Of a stretch of 64,000 bases of DNA, positions 43,721 through 54,360 are shown in pieces; position 1 is the first letter of the stretch, and each line of letters opens with the position of its first letter. The DNA comes from Poecilobothrus nobilitatus (Eukaryota > Arthropoda > Insecta > Diptera > Dolichopodidae): positions 188,399,179 to 188,463,178 of the forward strand of contig OX352772.1 of assembly GCA_947095535.1 (NCBI GenBank), given 5' to 3'. The notes beneath the pieces are model-generated. The model was not told where the DNA came from. It made no database searches and was given only the letters and a program-made list of their open reading frames with translations. A program made the translations under genes and the position numbers.

Positions 43721-44156
43721 CAACTGAATCTTTAAAGCCACCATTTGTTCTTGAAATGGACTACTCGTTTGGTAAAATTTACTTTAGGACGAGAGCAGTG
43801 ATAAAAATCTTAAAGAATTTTGATACAAAAACATCAGCCCGTTCAGATGGTATCACTACCATGGTTCTTAAAAATACCTATTGAAGTATTTCAAAACCTT
43901 TACGCAACTTCCTCTATCGCTTCTTTACTTCGAGTATTCATCCTGCCCAATGGAAGGTTGCGCATGTTTTCCCAATTCCAAAAAAGGTAATAAAATCAAT
44001 CCTCTAACTACCGTCCAATTCCTATAACCTCGGTTCTTTCCCAAGTAATGGAGAAAATAGTAAACCAGAAGCTTTTGAAATATCTGGATCGTAGAGGTTT
44101 GCTTCATGATCGACAATACGGGTTCAGAGCCCCTCCTTCAACCGGAGATCTCATAA
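43125..44156. repeat. Inverted duplication: 431 bp arms, 170 bp spacer
   Basis: 43,125-43,555 and 43,726-44,156 are reverse complements about an axis at 43,640.5. The arms are almost identical: 63-codon frames at mirror positions differ by a single residue (LLL against LIL). The right arm interrupts the LINE endonuclease between AACTGAA (about 43,724) and ACCACATATTTTT (44,160), which are adjacent in the related copy at 11.1 kb. Confidence 0.9.
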
Positions 44157-44820
44157 CATAACCACATATTTTTCAGTGTTTGTGGTCAGGAACAGATCCA
44201 AAAGGTGGCTTTCTTGATCAGCACGGTCCGGGATCCTAGTTGGATTTTGGACAAGTTGAGAAAGATGGATGGAAAGAGATGAGAATAGTTCAACTTGTTT
44301 CCCAATTGAGTTTTGACTCAGTGAAGTGTTACTAGTAAAGTGAAGCCAGTCTCTATTATGAATATTCAAATCACCCTTCAGAACAATTTCAGTTTCTGGA
44401 GATGAATCCAAAATTCCGTTAATCTGGTTTGAGAGAATTTCAATTTCCATAACAGTTTCCTCTTCACTTGAGTTAGGTGATCTGTATAAAAAACAGAAAT
44501 CTATGACCTGCTTTCCAACAAGGCTTTACCCAAATATAGTGGAAGGTTGGGCTAGAACATTTGAATTTATTAAGAGTGTTGAAAGCTATGTCATTTTTAA
44601 TATAGATGGCGATACCTCTTTTAGACACGAAATGTGAAACGAGTGTATAGTAATATTAAAATTTTCATTCTGGCAATTGACTCGAGGTTCACATAGGGCA
44701 AGGATTTATGTTTTGCTGGAATTTAAATGGCAAGCGACGGCATTGAAATTCGTCTCTAAACCGCGTATGTTATGTTGCAGAAATCTACATTAAAATTGGT
44801 AAGTTTGTAAAATTTTAAAA
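44151..44820 (-). pseudogene. Family A LINE endonuclease
   Basis: Minus-strand APE endonuclease N-terminal two thirds. Around 44,700-44,790 it reads NFNAVACHLNSSKT then ILALCEPRV (ETRV expected). 44,151-44,450 gives EIEILSNQINGILDSSPETE, VLKGDLNIHNRDWLHF (GDFN changed to GDLN) and LSQLVQNPTRIPDRADQE. The domain's end (GGSDHC) lies at 43,690-43,720, beyond the inserted inverted segment. Equivalent to the plus-strand fragment at 10.6-11.3 kb. Confidence 0.8.
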
Positions 44821-44979
44821 TGAATAAAAGTAAAAATTAACAAATTAAAATTTACGACTAAATAAAAAAATAAAATTAAAATTTAGATTAATAAAAATAA
44901 GAAAAAATAAAAAAAATAAAAATAATTTGTTGAAAAATATAAAACAGATATTAGTTAGATTAAAAAAAATTAACGTCAC

Positions 44980-46172
44980 ATGGAAGCATCATTTCTAAGG
45001 CAAACGTCTATATCTGATTCAACTCTTAACATAATTAAACGCGAGTAACTGCATGGAAATCAGCAATATTTAGCTATGAGAAAACGACTCTCTTCTTTTC
45101 AAGATGATATAAATAGTACAAAAGAAACGCAAACTTTTTTTAATGACATTGGATTTAAGCAGTATGCGACACATGCAACAATCGATTGTTTCTGTCATAA
45201 CCAACACACGTTATGAACAAATTAATACGCCGTTAGTAACTCCTGGACAACTTAAATCGCAATTTAAAATAATACGAGAACATATTCCTAGTCATTTAAA
45301 AATACCAGATGATCAAAACCAAATTTTGACATTATGTTCTTTAATGCAAGTGAAAGCACGAGTTACTCCAAACAAAATAATTTTAGAAATAAAGTTGCCA
45401 ATGTTAGATGCAGAGTGTTATCAGATATATCAGCTTACTCCTATTCCTCTAACTAGAGCTAATAAGCTTTTATATATTTAAATATAAAGGTCGCACACCT
45501 ATGAGCGAAATTGATATAAATTTGTACAGGTCCTGGAAATCCGATCATCTTTTATGCAGATCTAATCCACCAATGTGTAGTCTAGGATCTAATATTAGTC
45601 GATGCGAAATGGAGTTATTATTCTCAGAAACAAGGCTATCTACTTTTTGCAAAATAAAGAGTTCGGCAATAGTCTTCAAATGGGTTAAAATGCACCCAGC
45701 TAACCATTGGATCTACACTTTAGATAAAAAAAAGCATAGTAGATTTAAATTGAGGTACTCATTTCGAAAAAGTTGTAACTGGAAATGGGATTATTCGCTT
45801 AAACCCTGGTTGCACGCCTAAGCATTCCAGTATGTTTCTGTCGTCTAGTCAAGAGTTTACAGCAAACATAACATTATCTTTTTTAATAGTATCAAAAATA
45901 CCACATGATATTTTAGCTAATTATCTTAACAGTTCGGAAAAGATGAATAAAGATTTAAATAATTTGTCAATTTTGGAAGATGAAATAACATCAGCCGACA
46001 TTCAAGAATTACATACTAATATAAATGATCAAAGAAATAAAATAGCGGCAGTTAGAAATATTAATATTCATGATGTTAATATTATGCCATGGTTTATATA
46101 ATTTTTGTATTAGTTTGTGTAATAGCTATTTGCTATTGGTTGAGACGTTATAAAAGAGTTTTGGTAACTTAA
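44980..46172 (+). pseudogene. Env-like (F-type fusion glycoprotein) remnant of the BEL/Pao element
   Basis: Three open frames (45,143-45,481, 45,501-45,821 and 45,832-46,101) with connecting pieces lie after pol and before the 3' LTR, the position of env. Their layout recalls insect LTR-element and baculovirus F-type envelope proteins: a helical region after the fusion part, a central beta-rich part, paired cysteines, and at the end a hydrophobic membrane segment followed by a short basic tail with stop at 46,172. No signal peptide or N-terminal half survives; it was probably lost with integrase when the LINE inserted. Several stops and shifts make it non-functional. Assignment to the F family is from overall resemblance. 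Confidence 0.55.
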
Positions 46173-46243
46173 TCGAAGACATCAACTATTGATCCAACTA
46201 TAAAGATTTGCGAATTAGAATTATAATTCAACCGGGGGGTGCA

Positions 46244-46681
46244 TGTCCGTAGAACATAGAAATAAAAATAAAATCTAAACTTATAATAATAAAACATTAA
46301 CTTAAATTTTAAGTTTTTACTTATGTAAGAACATTTGAGATAATAAAATTACAATTTAGCTTTAGTAACTTTAATACATTCTTTTTAATATGAATTTGCT
46401 GTAATATGATTCGTATGAACTTAATGTAGAACATTTAAAAAATACTTTTTCTATAAATTCATACTGACCTACATTAATTATTTTAATTGAAAATATTTAA
46501 ATGTTGTGTCAGCTAATTTAGTTGCATAATGTAATTGAAAGTTAAAATTTGTATTTTTAACATATTGTATCATCATTATTAACCTAATTAAAATTGTATT
46601 TAAAGAATGCATTTTTTATTAAATTTATCATTAGTAAAAGTTTAATTACTAGAAACGTTGGTTTTTATTGGGAACCAAACA
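46244..46681 (+). repeat. 3' LTR of BEL/Pao element
   Basis: Starts TGTCCGTAGAACATAG and ends GGGAACCAAACA. The purine-rich GGGGGGTGCA directly before it (46,234-46,243) fits the polypurine tract that primes plus-strand DNA. It is about 13 bp shorter than the 5' LTR because of small deletions. Confidence 0.85.
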
Positions 46682-46965
46682 AAAGTTATAGATTTGTTTA
46701 TGAAAAACTATTAAAAATCTTTAAAGCCTCGAACATATATCTCGAAGACGGTGCAAAATAAACCTCACTTCAATACAGCTTTTTTGTTTATTTTAACCCC
46801 CCACTGAGTGCAGTACGGGTACTCTAGTCGGAAACACTTTGTATAATATATAATGTATAAAATATACTTCAGTTCGACATATATTGAATGTATAATAAAT
46901 AAATTTTACGAGTATATAAGTCTAATTTATCAAAAATATTCTAAAATATTTTTATATTGTTCTAG
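46682..46965. other. Intron-like flank between LTR and exon
   Basis: AT-rich with no coding signature. It ends in the polypyrimidine-like TTTTTATATTGTTCTAG, a good 3' splice site for the exon that follows. The BEL/Pao element therefore probably lies in an intron. Confidence 0.5.
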
Positions 46966-47828
46966 GTGTTGAAAAAAAGGATAAAGGTCAACATAATCTT
47001 TCAAATACAAATAAAACAGTTACAACTTTAAATAACAACGAACGTGGCATTACAACTATTACATCTCTTAATAAAAATCGAATTCAGATGAGGAGTTTAC
47101 CTAAGACTCCTGACTATGAAATGAGTTTCAAATTAGACGATGAGGATATTAAAAGAACCCGCTCAAAAGAAGGCTTAAAATTACGTGATTTTGGCTATGA
47201 ACTAATACCAGGAGATGAAAGTTTTTCGAACACTATTAAAACCAATAACAAGAAGGATTATTTTTATAAAAAACAAAAATTTTCAACAGAGCAGTATGCA
47301 GAAAATAGTGGATATAATTTTGCAATAATTCCAAGTAAAACAAAATATTCTTTTATTAATATTGCTGAAAATCAAGATGAACTTCGAAGTGGAAGCCTTA
47401 AAAATCAAGTAGCCAAATTAGAAACTGTTAAATCATCGAACGAAAAATTGTGTCAATTAAAGCATAATGAAGATCTAAAACATTTTAAAAACAATACTTC
47501 GTATCCAATGACAATACCTTTAAATAAAAAATCTTCTCATTTATATAATATACAAATTCAAGATCAATTAAAAATTAAAAAAAGTCAAACTTATAATACT
47601 GAATTTAAGGATATAAAAAGAATAACTGACGAACAATTGTGTTATCGTAAAAATTCCGCACCAATGCCTATTTTATCAAAATTTCAATTTTCTAGTAATA
47701 GTAAAATTGTAAAAGAAAAAAAATTGCTTGGCTCGCCACGATTACATCGTGCAATATTCGGACGCACGTCAAATAGAATAGAACAGGATTATGATCATGA
47801 AATATTTAGTCCAATTACATTTTCCAAA
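46966..47828 (+). CDS. Internal exon of an unrecognised host gene
   Basis: Open reading frame with no stop from the splice acceptor (TTCTAG, 46,965) to the donor AAA-GTAAGTAT (47,829). The exon is 863 bp: two bases complete a codon (phase 1 intron before), then 287 codons to a codon boundary (phase 0 intron after). The sequence is polar and low in hydrophobic runs, with KLRDFGYELIPGDESF, SGYNFAIIPSKTKYSF and KKLLGSPRLHRAIFGR; it is probably an intrinsically disordered part of a large protein. There is no similarity to LINE, LTR or transposase families, and codons are used evenly, unlike the neighbouring wreckage. I do not recognise the gene. The first ATG in the exon is at 47,088, but translation would enter from an upstream exon not in this window, or hidden beyond the insertions. 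Confidence 0.65.
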
Positions 47829-48396
47829 GTAAGTATAATTTATTTTATTAGTAAAGCAGTTAAAATTAGATTTATTTGTAAGTAGCATTTCTGTTTTGAT
47901 TTTTCTGCTCAATTTAGCAATCTTGGCAAGCTTAAAATGCTCTTTCCGTATATATATTTTTTGTGAAATCTATGAACCGATTTACTTTTATTTATACTAA
48001 ACTCAAATGTCTTTATACGGATGAACGGAAGTTATCGAAAGTTAGTTTCGTTATTTTTTCCTATATTTCACTAAAACTTGATTTTTTCTTTACTAGGCAA
48101 AGTACTTATTGTCATTCATCATTTGTCATGTACAGTTTTATCATGTTTTCATTTATCATTTACCCATATAGCCTGAAAATTGTCTACGTGTAAAATAATG
48201 TTGTCTTCACATAGTAATAACAATGTTATTTTATGCTTTTAATAAAAAATTTATTACTGCTCCTTAGATTCCTTATTAGATTCGAAATCAAATTTAAAAA
48301 GAAAATAAAAACTAACAATTTTACTAAACAAAATTACAAATAACGAATAATAAAGGAAAGATGAAACTAAATTATCTGATATGAGCCTTATAAATT
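47829..48396. other. Intron or intergenic, no further exon recognised
   Basis: Begins with the 5' splice site GTAAGTAT. A 76-codon frame at 47,963-48,193 is T-rich and looks fortuitous. Confidence 0.4.
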
Positions 48397-48442
48397 AAAG
48401 AGAAGTCAACCAGATTATTTTAAAAATTTTTGACTTCTCTTT
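48397..48442. repeat. 13 bp perfect inverted repeat
   Basis: AAAGAGAAGTCAA (48,397-48,409) pairs with TTGACTTCTCTTT (48,430-48,442) with a 20-base spacer. The match extends outward through AAATT on both sides with a small bulge. It may be a small hairpin or a MITE remnant. Confidence 0.6.
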
Positions 48443-48504
48443 AAAATTTATTTTCGTCTAAAAAGAAAAGTTTCAGAAAATCGCAGATTTAAAATTTAAA
48501 GAAT

Positions 48505-48660
48505 TTTTTTTTACGGTGGCAGGTGAGAATTATCGAAACATGTGAAGACGGGTAGTACAAGCATGATTCATTTATCAACGTTGTGGTGCTTTACTAAACA
48601 CACCTCCCTTTTAACTAAACAATAGGTTAGTTTTTTAATATCATTAATCGTAGAATTAGG
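48505..48660 (-). pseudogene. Possible degenerate LINE 3' UTR fragment
   Basis: TTTTTTTTACGGTGGCAGGTGAGAA and CACACCTCCCTTTTAACTAAACAATAGG resemble, in order, the 3' UTR ends of the family A LINEs at 6722-6860 and 54,361-54,490 (ACGATGG..., CACCCCCTTTTAAAACCAAACTATAGG). No coding part remains. Weak but ordered match. Confidence 0.4.
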
Positions 48661-51144
48661 TTTCATTTTAATTATAACTAGTATTTTCCCGCTTCACGAA
48701 AATCGACCAAATCTAGATTAAAATACAGCTACATCTTGTCCGTTTTCGAAAACCAGAAGTTGTTGTTCGTGATGTGTAAGCGAGGATTCGTTCTCTTTCA
48801 TGAATATATTGGGTGTTACAGCCGGACTAGCAATTTATCAAACCAAAAATTATTATCACCAAAACGTTAAATTAAATAAGTACTTCAAAGAAAACTATAA
48901 AAAAAAAATAAAGTAATGTAAAGAACTTTTAAATTATTAAAAACAAATCCTTAAAATTGGACTACATATTATGCCAGGTAGACATATATTAATAAGAGAG
49001 TCATATACAAAAAATTTTATAATTACAATTACGTTTTTTAATTACATATTATTTTAAATTTTTCATTAAAAAAGCCAGAGAGTTCCAGCAGTAAAAAGCC
49101 AGAGAGTTCCAGCACGGAAAATATAAATATGTTTTATTGCATTAAAAAAAACGTATTAACATTTTTTGAATTCATAAATATTATTATGTATTATTAAAAA
49201 TAAATATATTATAAAATAAACTCAAAAATTTATTATTATAATATATAAGTATTTACATATTAGTTCTTAACTGAAACTCATAAAGTTTGCATTTAATATA
49301 AGACCTATTATTTTATAAATGTTTCAACTCTAAAACTCTCAAATATGCCCCCCTACATAGCAAAAATTTATCTATTATTCAGTAAATACATTAATAAATA
49401 TATGTACTTTTTCTTTAACATTTTTAAAATTCACACTCGATGCAGTCAAAAAGAAATCGATTTTACGATACTTACTAAAATGTAATAGTAATCTTTTTCA
49501 ACATCTTTGATATTTTAAATTCCAAATCTTTCAAATGATAGAAACTGTTGAACAATTTAAAAAGAGTTCACCATTGGACTGGCACTGACCACAACGTACA
49601 TAAGCAAAATCCTATAAACCAAAAAAAAATAATCATTTACTTTTAATTTAAGGAACAAACATTTTTTACTGTCTCCTAAATTTTCATATTGTTAATATTA
49701 CAATGTCTCAAGTCATGTCTGTTATCTGGTTGTACTCTGTAAGTCAGTACTTGGTTAGTACTGTACTGTGCCACTCTTTTAATGACAAAATAATATAGAT
49801 AATACGAACAATAAAAAATACGTACCATAAATCATACTCATGGGACTTGGCCATAAGTGCATAACTGCATACCATACTACCATACATTGAAATTTGAATT
49901 TTTTAAAAGAGAAAATTACATATTTTAATTTTTTTAAATATATGTACATATACTAATATCAAAGATTATTTATTACAATAAGATGGGCCACTCTTTTTTT
50001 ATACATATTAATGCATTTTTACAACTACCTAAACGAAAACAAAATCATTTGTAAAAGTAGGTAAAATATATGTTACTTCATTTCAAAACCATTCTGTTAT
50101 TGAAATTACTGTAAGAGAGCAAATGAACGAAATATTGTTTAGGTAATATTTTTATAATGCTTTTTTAAAGGGCGCAACTTTGTTACTTTGTTATATATTG
50201 TTATACAAAGTATGGGGATATTTGAAATTGAATCGCAATGTATTTTTAAAGGCACAACTTTGTTTAATTTTATACATAGGGTACATAATGGCAAAAAATA
50301 ATAATCGAAAGTGTTTTAAATTGTTTATTGAAATTTGAATATGAAAAATGTATTTTAATCTAATGTATTTTAATTGAAAATTTTATGTAGGCATCTAGAT
50401 ATTATTTAAAAAATTATATTATTACAAAATATTACAGCAACACTTTGACAGTTCAAAATGTACGTAACCTAATTTATTTATGTTTATATTCATATTTAGC
50501 TAAAAAATTAAAATTTTTTATTTATAAAGTTGTTAAAAATAATATATGTAGTTTATTAATAATATTTTATACCTATAATACAGTAATTTAAATATAGTTG
50601 ATCACTAAAAAATAAAAAAAATTTGAACATTTGTTTATTTTAAAATGTGTGTTTATTTTGTTGACACTTCAAAATTTAAATGCCATGGTAGTGAGAAATT
50701 TTTTTGTAAGATATATAACTTTTGCGTATGTATTAAAAATATGCACGACATTTATAGCGAAATATATTAAGAGAACATAATTTCGTAGATATTTATGGTT
50801 ACTTTCTTGGATATTTTCAAATGCTTGATGTATATTTTTTTAGCTTTATCTCTTTCAAACCACATATCTAAACACGTATCTTCTGCCTATCCTCTAATAT
50901 TTTCGTGGATATATCGGTCTAATGAAAACCAGCTTAAATAGCTTTTTAAAAAAAAAAAAAAACGTAAATTTCTAAATTTTGACTAAATTGATTTTAAAAA
51001 TTTGACGAATTTAATTTTGAAAAAAGACGAAATTGATTTTGAAAATTTGGGCGAAATTGATTTTGAAAAGAACAAATATAATGAAGGATAAATTTCAAAT
51101 GCAAAGAGTATATTAGAGTCAGAATTCTTAATTTAATAAAAAAC
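48661..51144. other. Non-coding AT-rich DNA with small tandem repeats
   Basis: No gene recognised on either strand. It contains two 24 bp repeats AAAAAGCCAGAGAGTTCCAG(CA) at 49,069-49,115. GGCGCAACTTTGTTAC / GGCACAACTTTGTTTA phrases lie at about 50,170 and 50,252. Four 20-25 bp units of GACGAAATTGATTTTGAAAA lie at 50,981-51,070. It is probably intron or intergenic DNA of the gene at 46,966. Confidence 0.5.
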
Positions 51145-52891
51145 CAGAGACTACATAGAGATGTACAAATTCATACAAAAATTTGTACTAATTTTTTTTC
51201 AAACGGGCGAGCTAAAACTGGCTAGTTTTAAAAATGTTAAAGCACAGAAATATTTAGTTTGTGTCATAGCTAAAAGAATTTAGCGAAAACCAGAATCTTC
51301 TGTAAAATCTGGTGTAAAATGATCATTCATATATTTTATGCATTTACAAAATTTTTTTATCCTTGTGATTATTAAACTTTTTAAAGCAAAGCGATGACAA
51401 AATAACTTTTAAAATAGAAAAATAAGGCAAAAATGGGAAAATATATTTGAGATTTTTATATATTTAATAAACGTAGAAACGTAAATTTTCAATATGATAA
51501 AGAAGACATTCTAAATATCACTTTACAAAAAATATGGAACATTTAGCTAAATATTTCATATAGAAAAAAATTAAATAAAAATAGGTTATTTTATAATGTT
51601 GACTTTTCTAAAAACAACAAGAAAAAAAATTTCAAGGTTATCATTCATATGCATTCAGTATTTCACTACTACAAGCAGAATTTTTTGAATGTATGAAATG
51701 GTATATCGTATATTATATGGTATCAGATGGTATGAATGTTATCTATTTTATGAAAATCATCTGATTTAACTGCATTATTTATATTTATACACATATACAT
51801 GTGGGTATTTTTTGAAGATAATATAATATACCTATCAAATAAAAATAACTGAAATAAAAAATAATGCTTTAAAATTCTTCTAAACATTTTTTTAATTAAA
51901 AATTATTCCAATTAGAAAAGTGGCATGACATTTGCTGGATACTGTACATTTTCATAAAAATTATAAATATCAATACCAACCAAAGTAAATGCATGAAAAT
52001 ACATATAAATGAACTTGTCTAATACAGAACATGGAAGACCAGGTTATTTTAATTTAAAAGAATTGCTTTTTTTGAAAAATTAATCAAATTGTATAGAATG
52101 AAAGAAGCACAACAAAGAAATGTCTAATAATTGCATTAAAAAATGTGTTTTTATATTTATAAACAGATTTAAATATTTTTGTTCCATTATTTAATATCTA
52201 TACACTAAGTAAAATTACTTTTTCTGCTTTTTCTATGACTAAATTTCATTACCTATTTATTGAAATTATTTTTACCCTTCTTACCTTGTTTTCTTGCCAT
52301 GGAGAAATTATTAATGGTTGTTTTATTTTTATTTTATTTTATGTAAATAAAATTTTTTTTTATTTTTATATTAAATTTTTTATTTTGAAATTTTTATGTT
52401 CTAATTTATTTTGTTCTGAATTTTTGGATCATATTGAAGTACATATATAGTACTAGTATAAAAGTATAAAAGTGCCGATAGTATTTATGTGTATTTCTAT
52501 TTATATTTAATTTTGATTCACACACACTTTCACAATTTAATAAGCATGTAGGCAAGCTGGTTCAAGTAATATAAATGCATAATATGGCATAATGCATATA
52601 TAATATAAAAATTATATTAGATACTGATCAGATCATGTATATCATAATATGTCATCTGATATCATATGATCATATTCATATATGTATGTTACTTGTTATT
52701 TCTATCATCCATACCAATCATACGAAAGTTCATTTATGTACATATATGAAAAAAAAAAATATCCGAGACCAAAACTTGCTTTAAGAAACTTTAAAAAAAA
52801 AAGTTGAAAAATGAGACTAAATTTCAAAATCGATATTGTAGCGACATCTAAACTTTTTTGTTGCCATTTGGATATCTCTATGTAGTCTCTG
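51145..52891. mobile_element. Non-autonomous TIR DNA transposon, copy 2 (inverted relative to copy 1)
   Basis: Starts CAGAGACTACATAGAGATGT and ends CTCTATGTAGTCTCTG. It is flanked by AAAAAAC at 51,138-51,144 and 52,892-52,898, a 7 bp duplication. Both ends align with 1673-3155 in reverse orientation over hundreds of bases, for example AAACTTGCTTTAAGAAACTT and GCATGTAGGCAAGCTGGTTC. The middle differs: it has about 0.3 kb not in copy 1, and only one end of the nested mariner-like MITE remains (to 51,944). No transposase. A 71-codon T-rich frame at 52,235 is not credible. Confidence 0.8.
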
Positions 52892-52898
52892 AAAAAAC

Positions 52899-54360
52899 TT
52901 TAATAAAAATGTTAAAGAAATTGATATAATACATAAAATGTTAAGTGTTCAAGATTTGTAAAAAATAAATATAATATATTTTAAAATCCTATTTGGATTT
53001 CTTATACTTCTCTTCTCTTTAAATTACTTGTTTCAGTAAATCGTTTTTAAAACTTTGGATTAAATATTCTAAAACAAAAAAAAAATGTTTTTCAAATCTT
53101 AAAACCAGAATTTATTTAAATTTATTTTGCGTTTTACACTTTCGACAAACTTTGCTGTATAGTGAGATTTCATATACCAAATCGTTTTATATCAGTTTTT
53201 TGTCTTCTTTTCACATGATAAAATTTTCTATCTATTTCTTTCAATTTTGTTGTTTTTTTGTTTTTTGTGTTTTTGAGCATAGAAATTTTTGGTCACGTGG
53301 TGAAAGTGGCCTATCTTATTGTAAAAGATAATCTTTGATTAAATACATTTCATTCTCTTAAAGTTTTCTTAACATAAAATATTAATTAGTACTAAAATTG
53401 TAAGTTAGTTCTAAATTCTACTCTCATATTATTTCTGTACGTTAAAATTTTTATTGTTGTTTATACAAAATACATATGTACGTATATGTATTATCCTACA
53501 ACAGCTAACACAATTATTTTTTTTCAACTTAAAAATTTCTATTTATTAATTTGAACGTAATTATTATATACATGCATATATAAACAAACATGTTCATATG
53601 TAATAAAAATCTTTCAAATTTAGTGTTGATGGTTTAAGTATGAAATTTAAGTTTAAAGTCGAAAGCGCATATACATACATGTACATACATAATATATATG
53701 TATGTATATTATGAGATGATGTTATTCCTGATAAAAAAAATGCGCTTTTTCGATGTTGATTCTGGGCAGAGAAATATGCTGAAAATATGAAGAGAAATTG
53801 TATGAATTTATACAGGGCTCGGGAAAATTATCTACCCAATTCCCCTTTAAATTTACTAATACATTCTCACAAAATTGTAAGATCACGATTCAACAGGAGG
53901 CGCATTTTTACAAACATTTTCTCAGCACACAAATTAGCGCGTATTTCACTGCTTTCTAAAAACTAATTTTCTGCGCCAATTTCAGCACTTTTTTGGATAA
54001 TGTTTTAGCTACAGTAAAATATAAAATTTTTTTATCTTAAATAACATGCAGGCAAATTTGAAATTCGTACAATAATTTTAATATAAAATTGTTGCTATAG
54101 TTAGAAATAATAATTATTCTAAATAATTGTGCTTACATATTATCATGTAAATTTCAAATTTAAGAACAACGAAGCATGAACATATTTAAAATAACAAAAT
54201 TTTATATTTTTACAAATTTAATTTAATGGTACCTAAAGTATAATATAAAAAAAATTACCCTTAAACATCTTATCTTTATCACAGCACTCAAACAAATGAT
54301 ACAATGATAAAATGGCAGAAAATTTTCAACATTCTTTGTGCAGAAAATTTTCAGCGTACT
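52899..54360. other. AT-rich gap with microsatellites, no gene
   Basis: TACA/TATG repeats at 53,455-53,480 and 53,670-53,705. From about 53,880 phrases such as GCGCATTTTTACAAACATTTTCTCAGCAC and GCAGAAAATTTTCAGC recur, and similar phrases occur near 59,240-59,430. They may be parts of an unclassified repeat. Confidence 0.45.

Larger units (their letters stand above)
42028..44850 (-). mobile_element. Family A LINE material nested in the BEL/Pao element
   Basis: Minus-strand LINE sequence runs from the endonuclease start near 44,800 down to 42,028. At about 42,680 the C-terminal part of one RT (IYKLYIRPKIEYNAHI) is joined to the N-terminal part of a second RT (SFPPSVDNNDKIVSDPKEK in a shifted frame), so two copies or a rearranged copy lie head to tail. 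An inverted duplication of the RT occupies 43,726-44,156. Confidence 0.8.
38348..46681 (+). mobile_element. BEL/Pao LTR retrotransposon with nested LINE
   Basis: Two homologous LTRs (38,348-38,798 and 46,244-46,681) enclose gag, protease, RT and RNase H remnants and an env-like gene, all on the plus strand. AAACT before the 5' LTR and AAAGT after the 3' LTR may be a 5 bp target duplication with one change. A family A LINE on the minus strand fills about 42,028-44,850, and the integrase is missing there. LTRs differ at many positions and by small indels, so the element is old. It cannot move. Confidence 0.85.

Noticed and set aside
47963..48193. Second exon of the host gene
   Set aside because: T-rich, no splice acceptor in frame, and composition unlike the exon at 46,966.
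52235..52450. 71-codon hydrophobic frame
   Set aside because: T-rich translation inside a non-autonomous DNA transposon.
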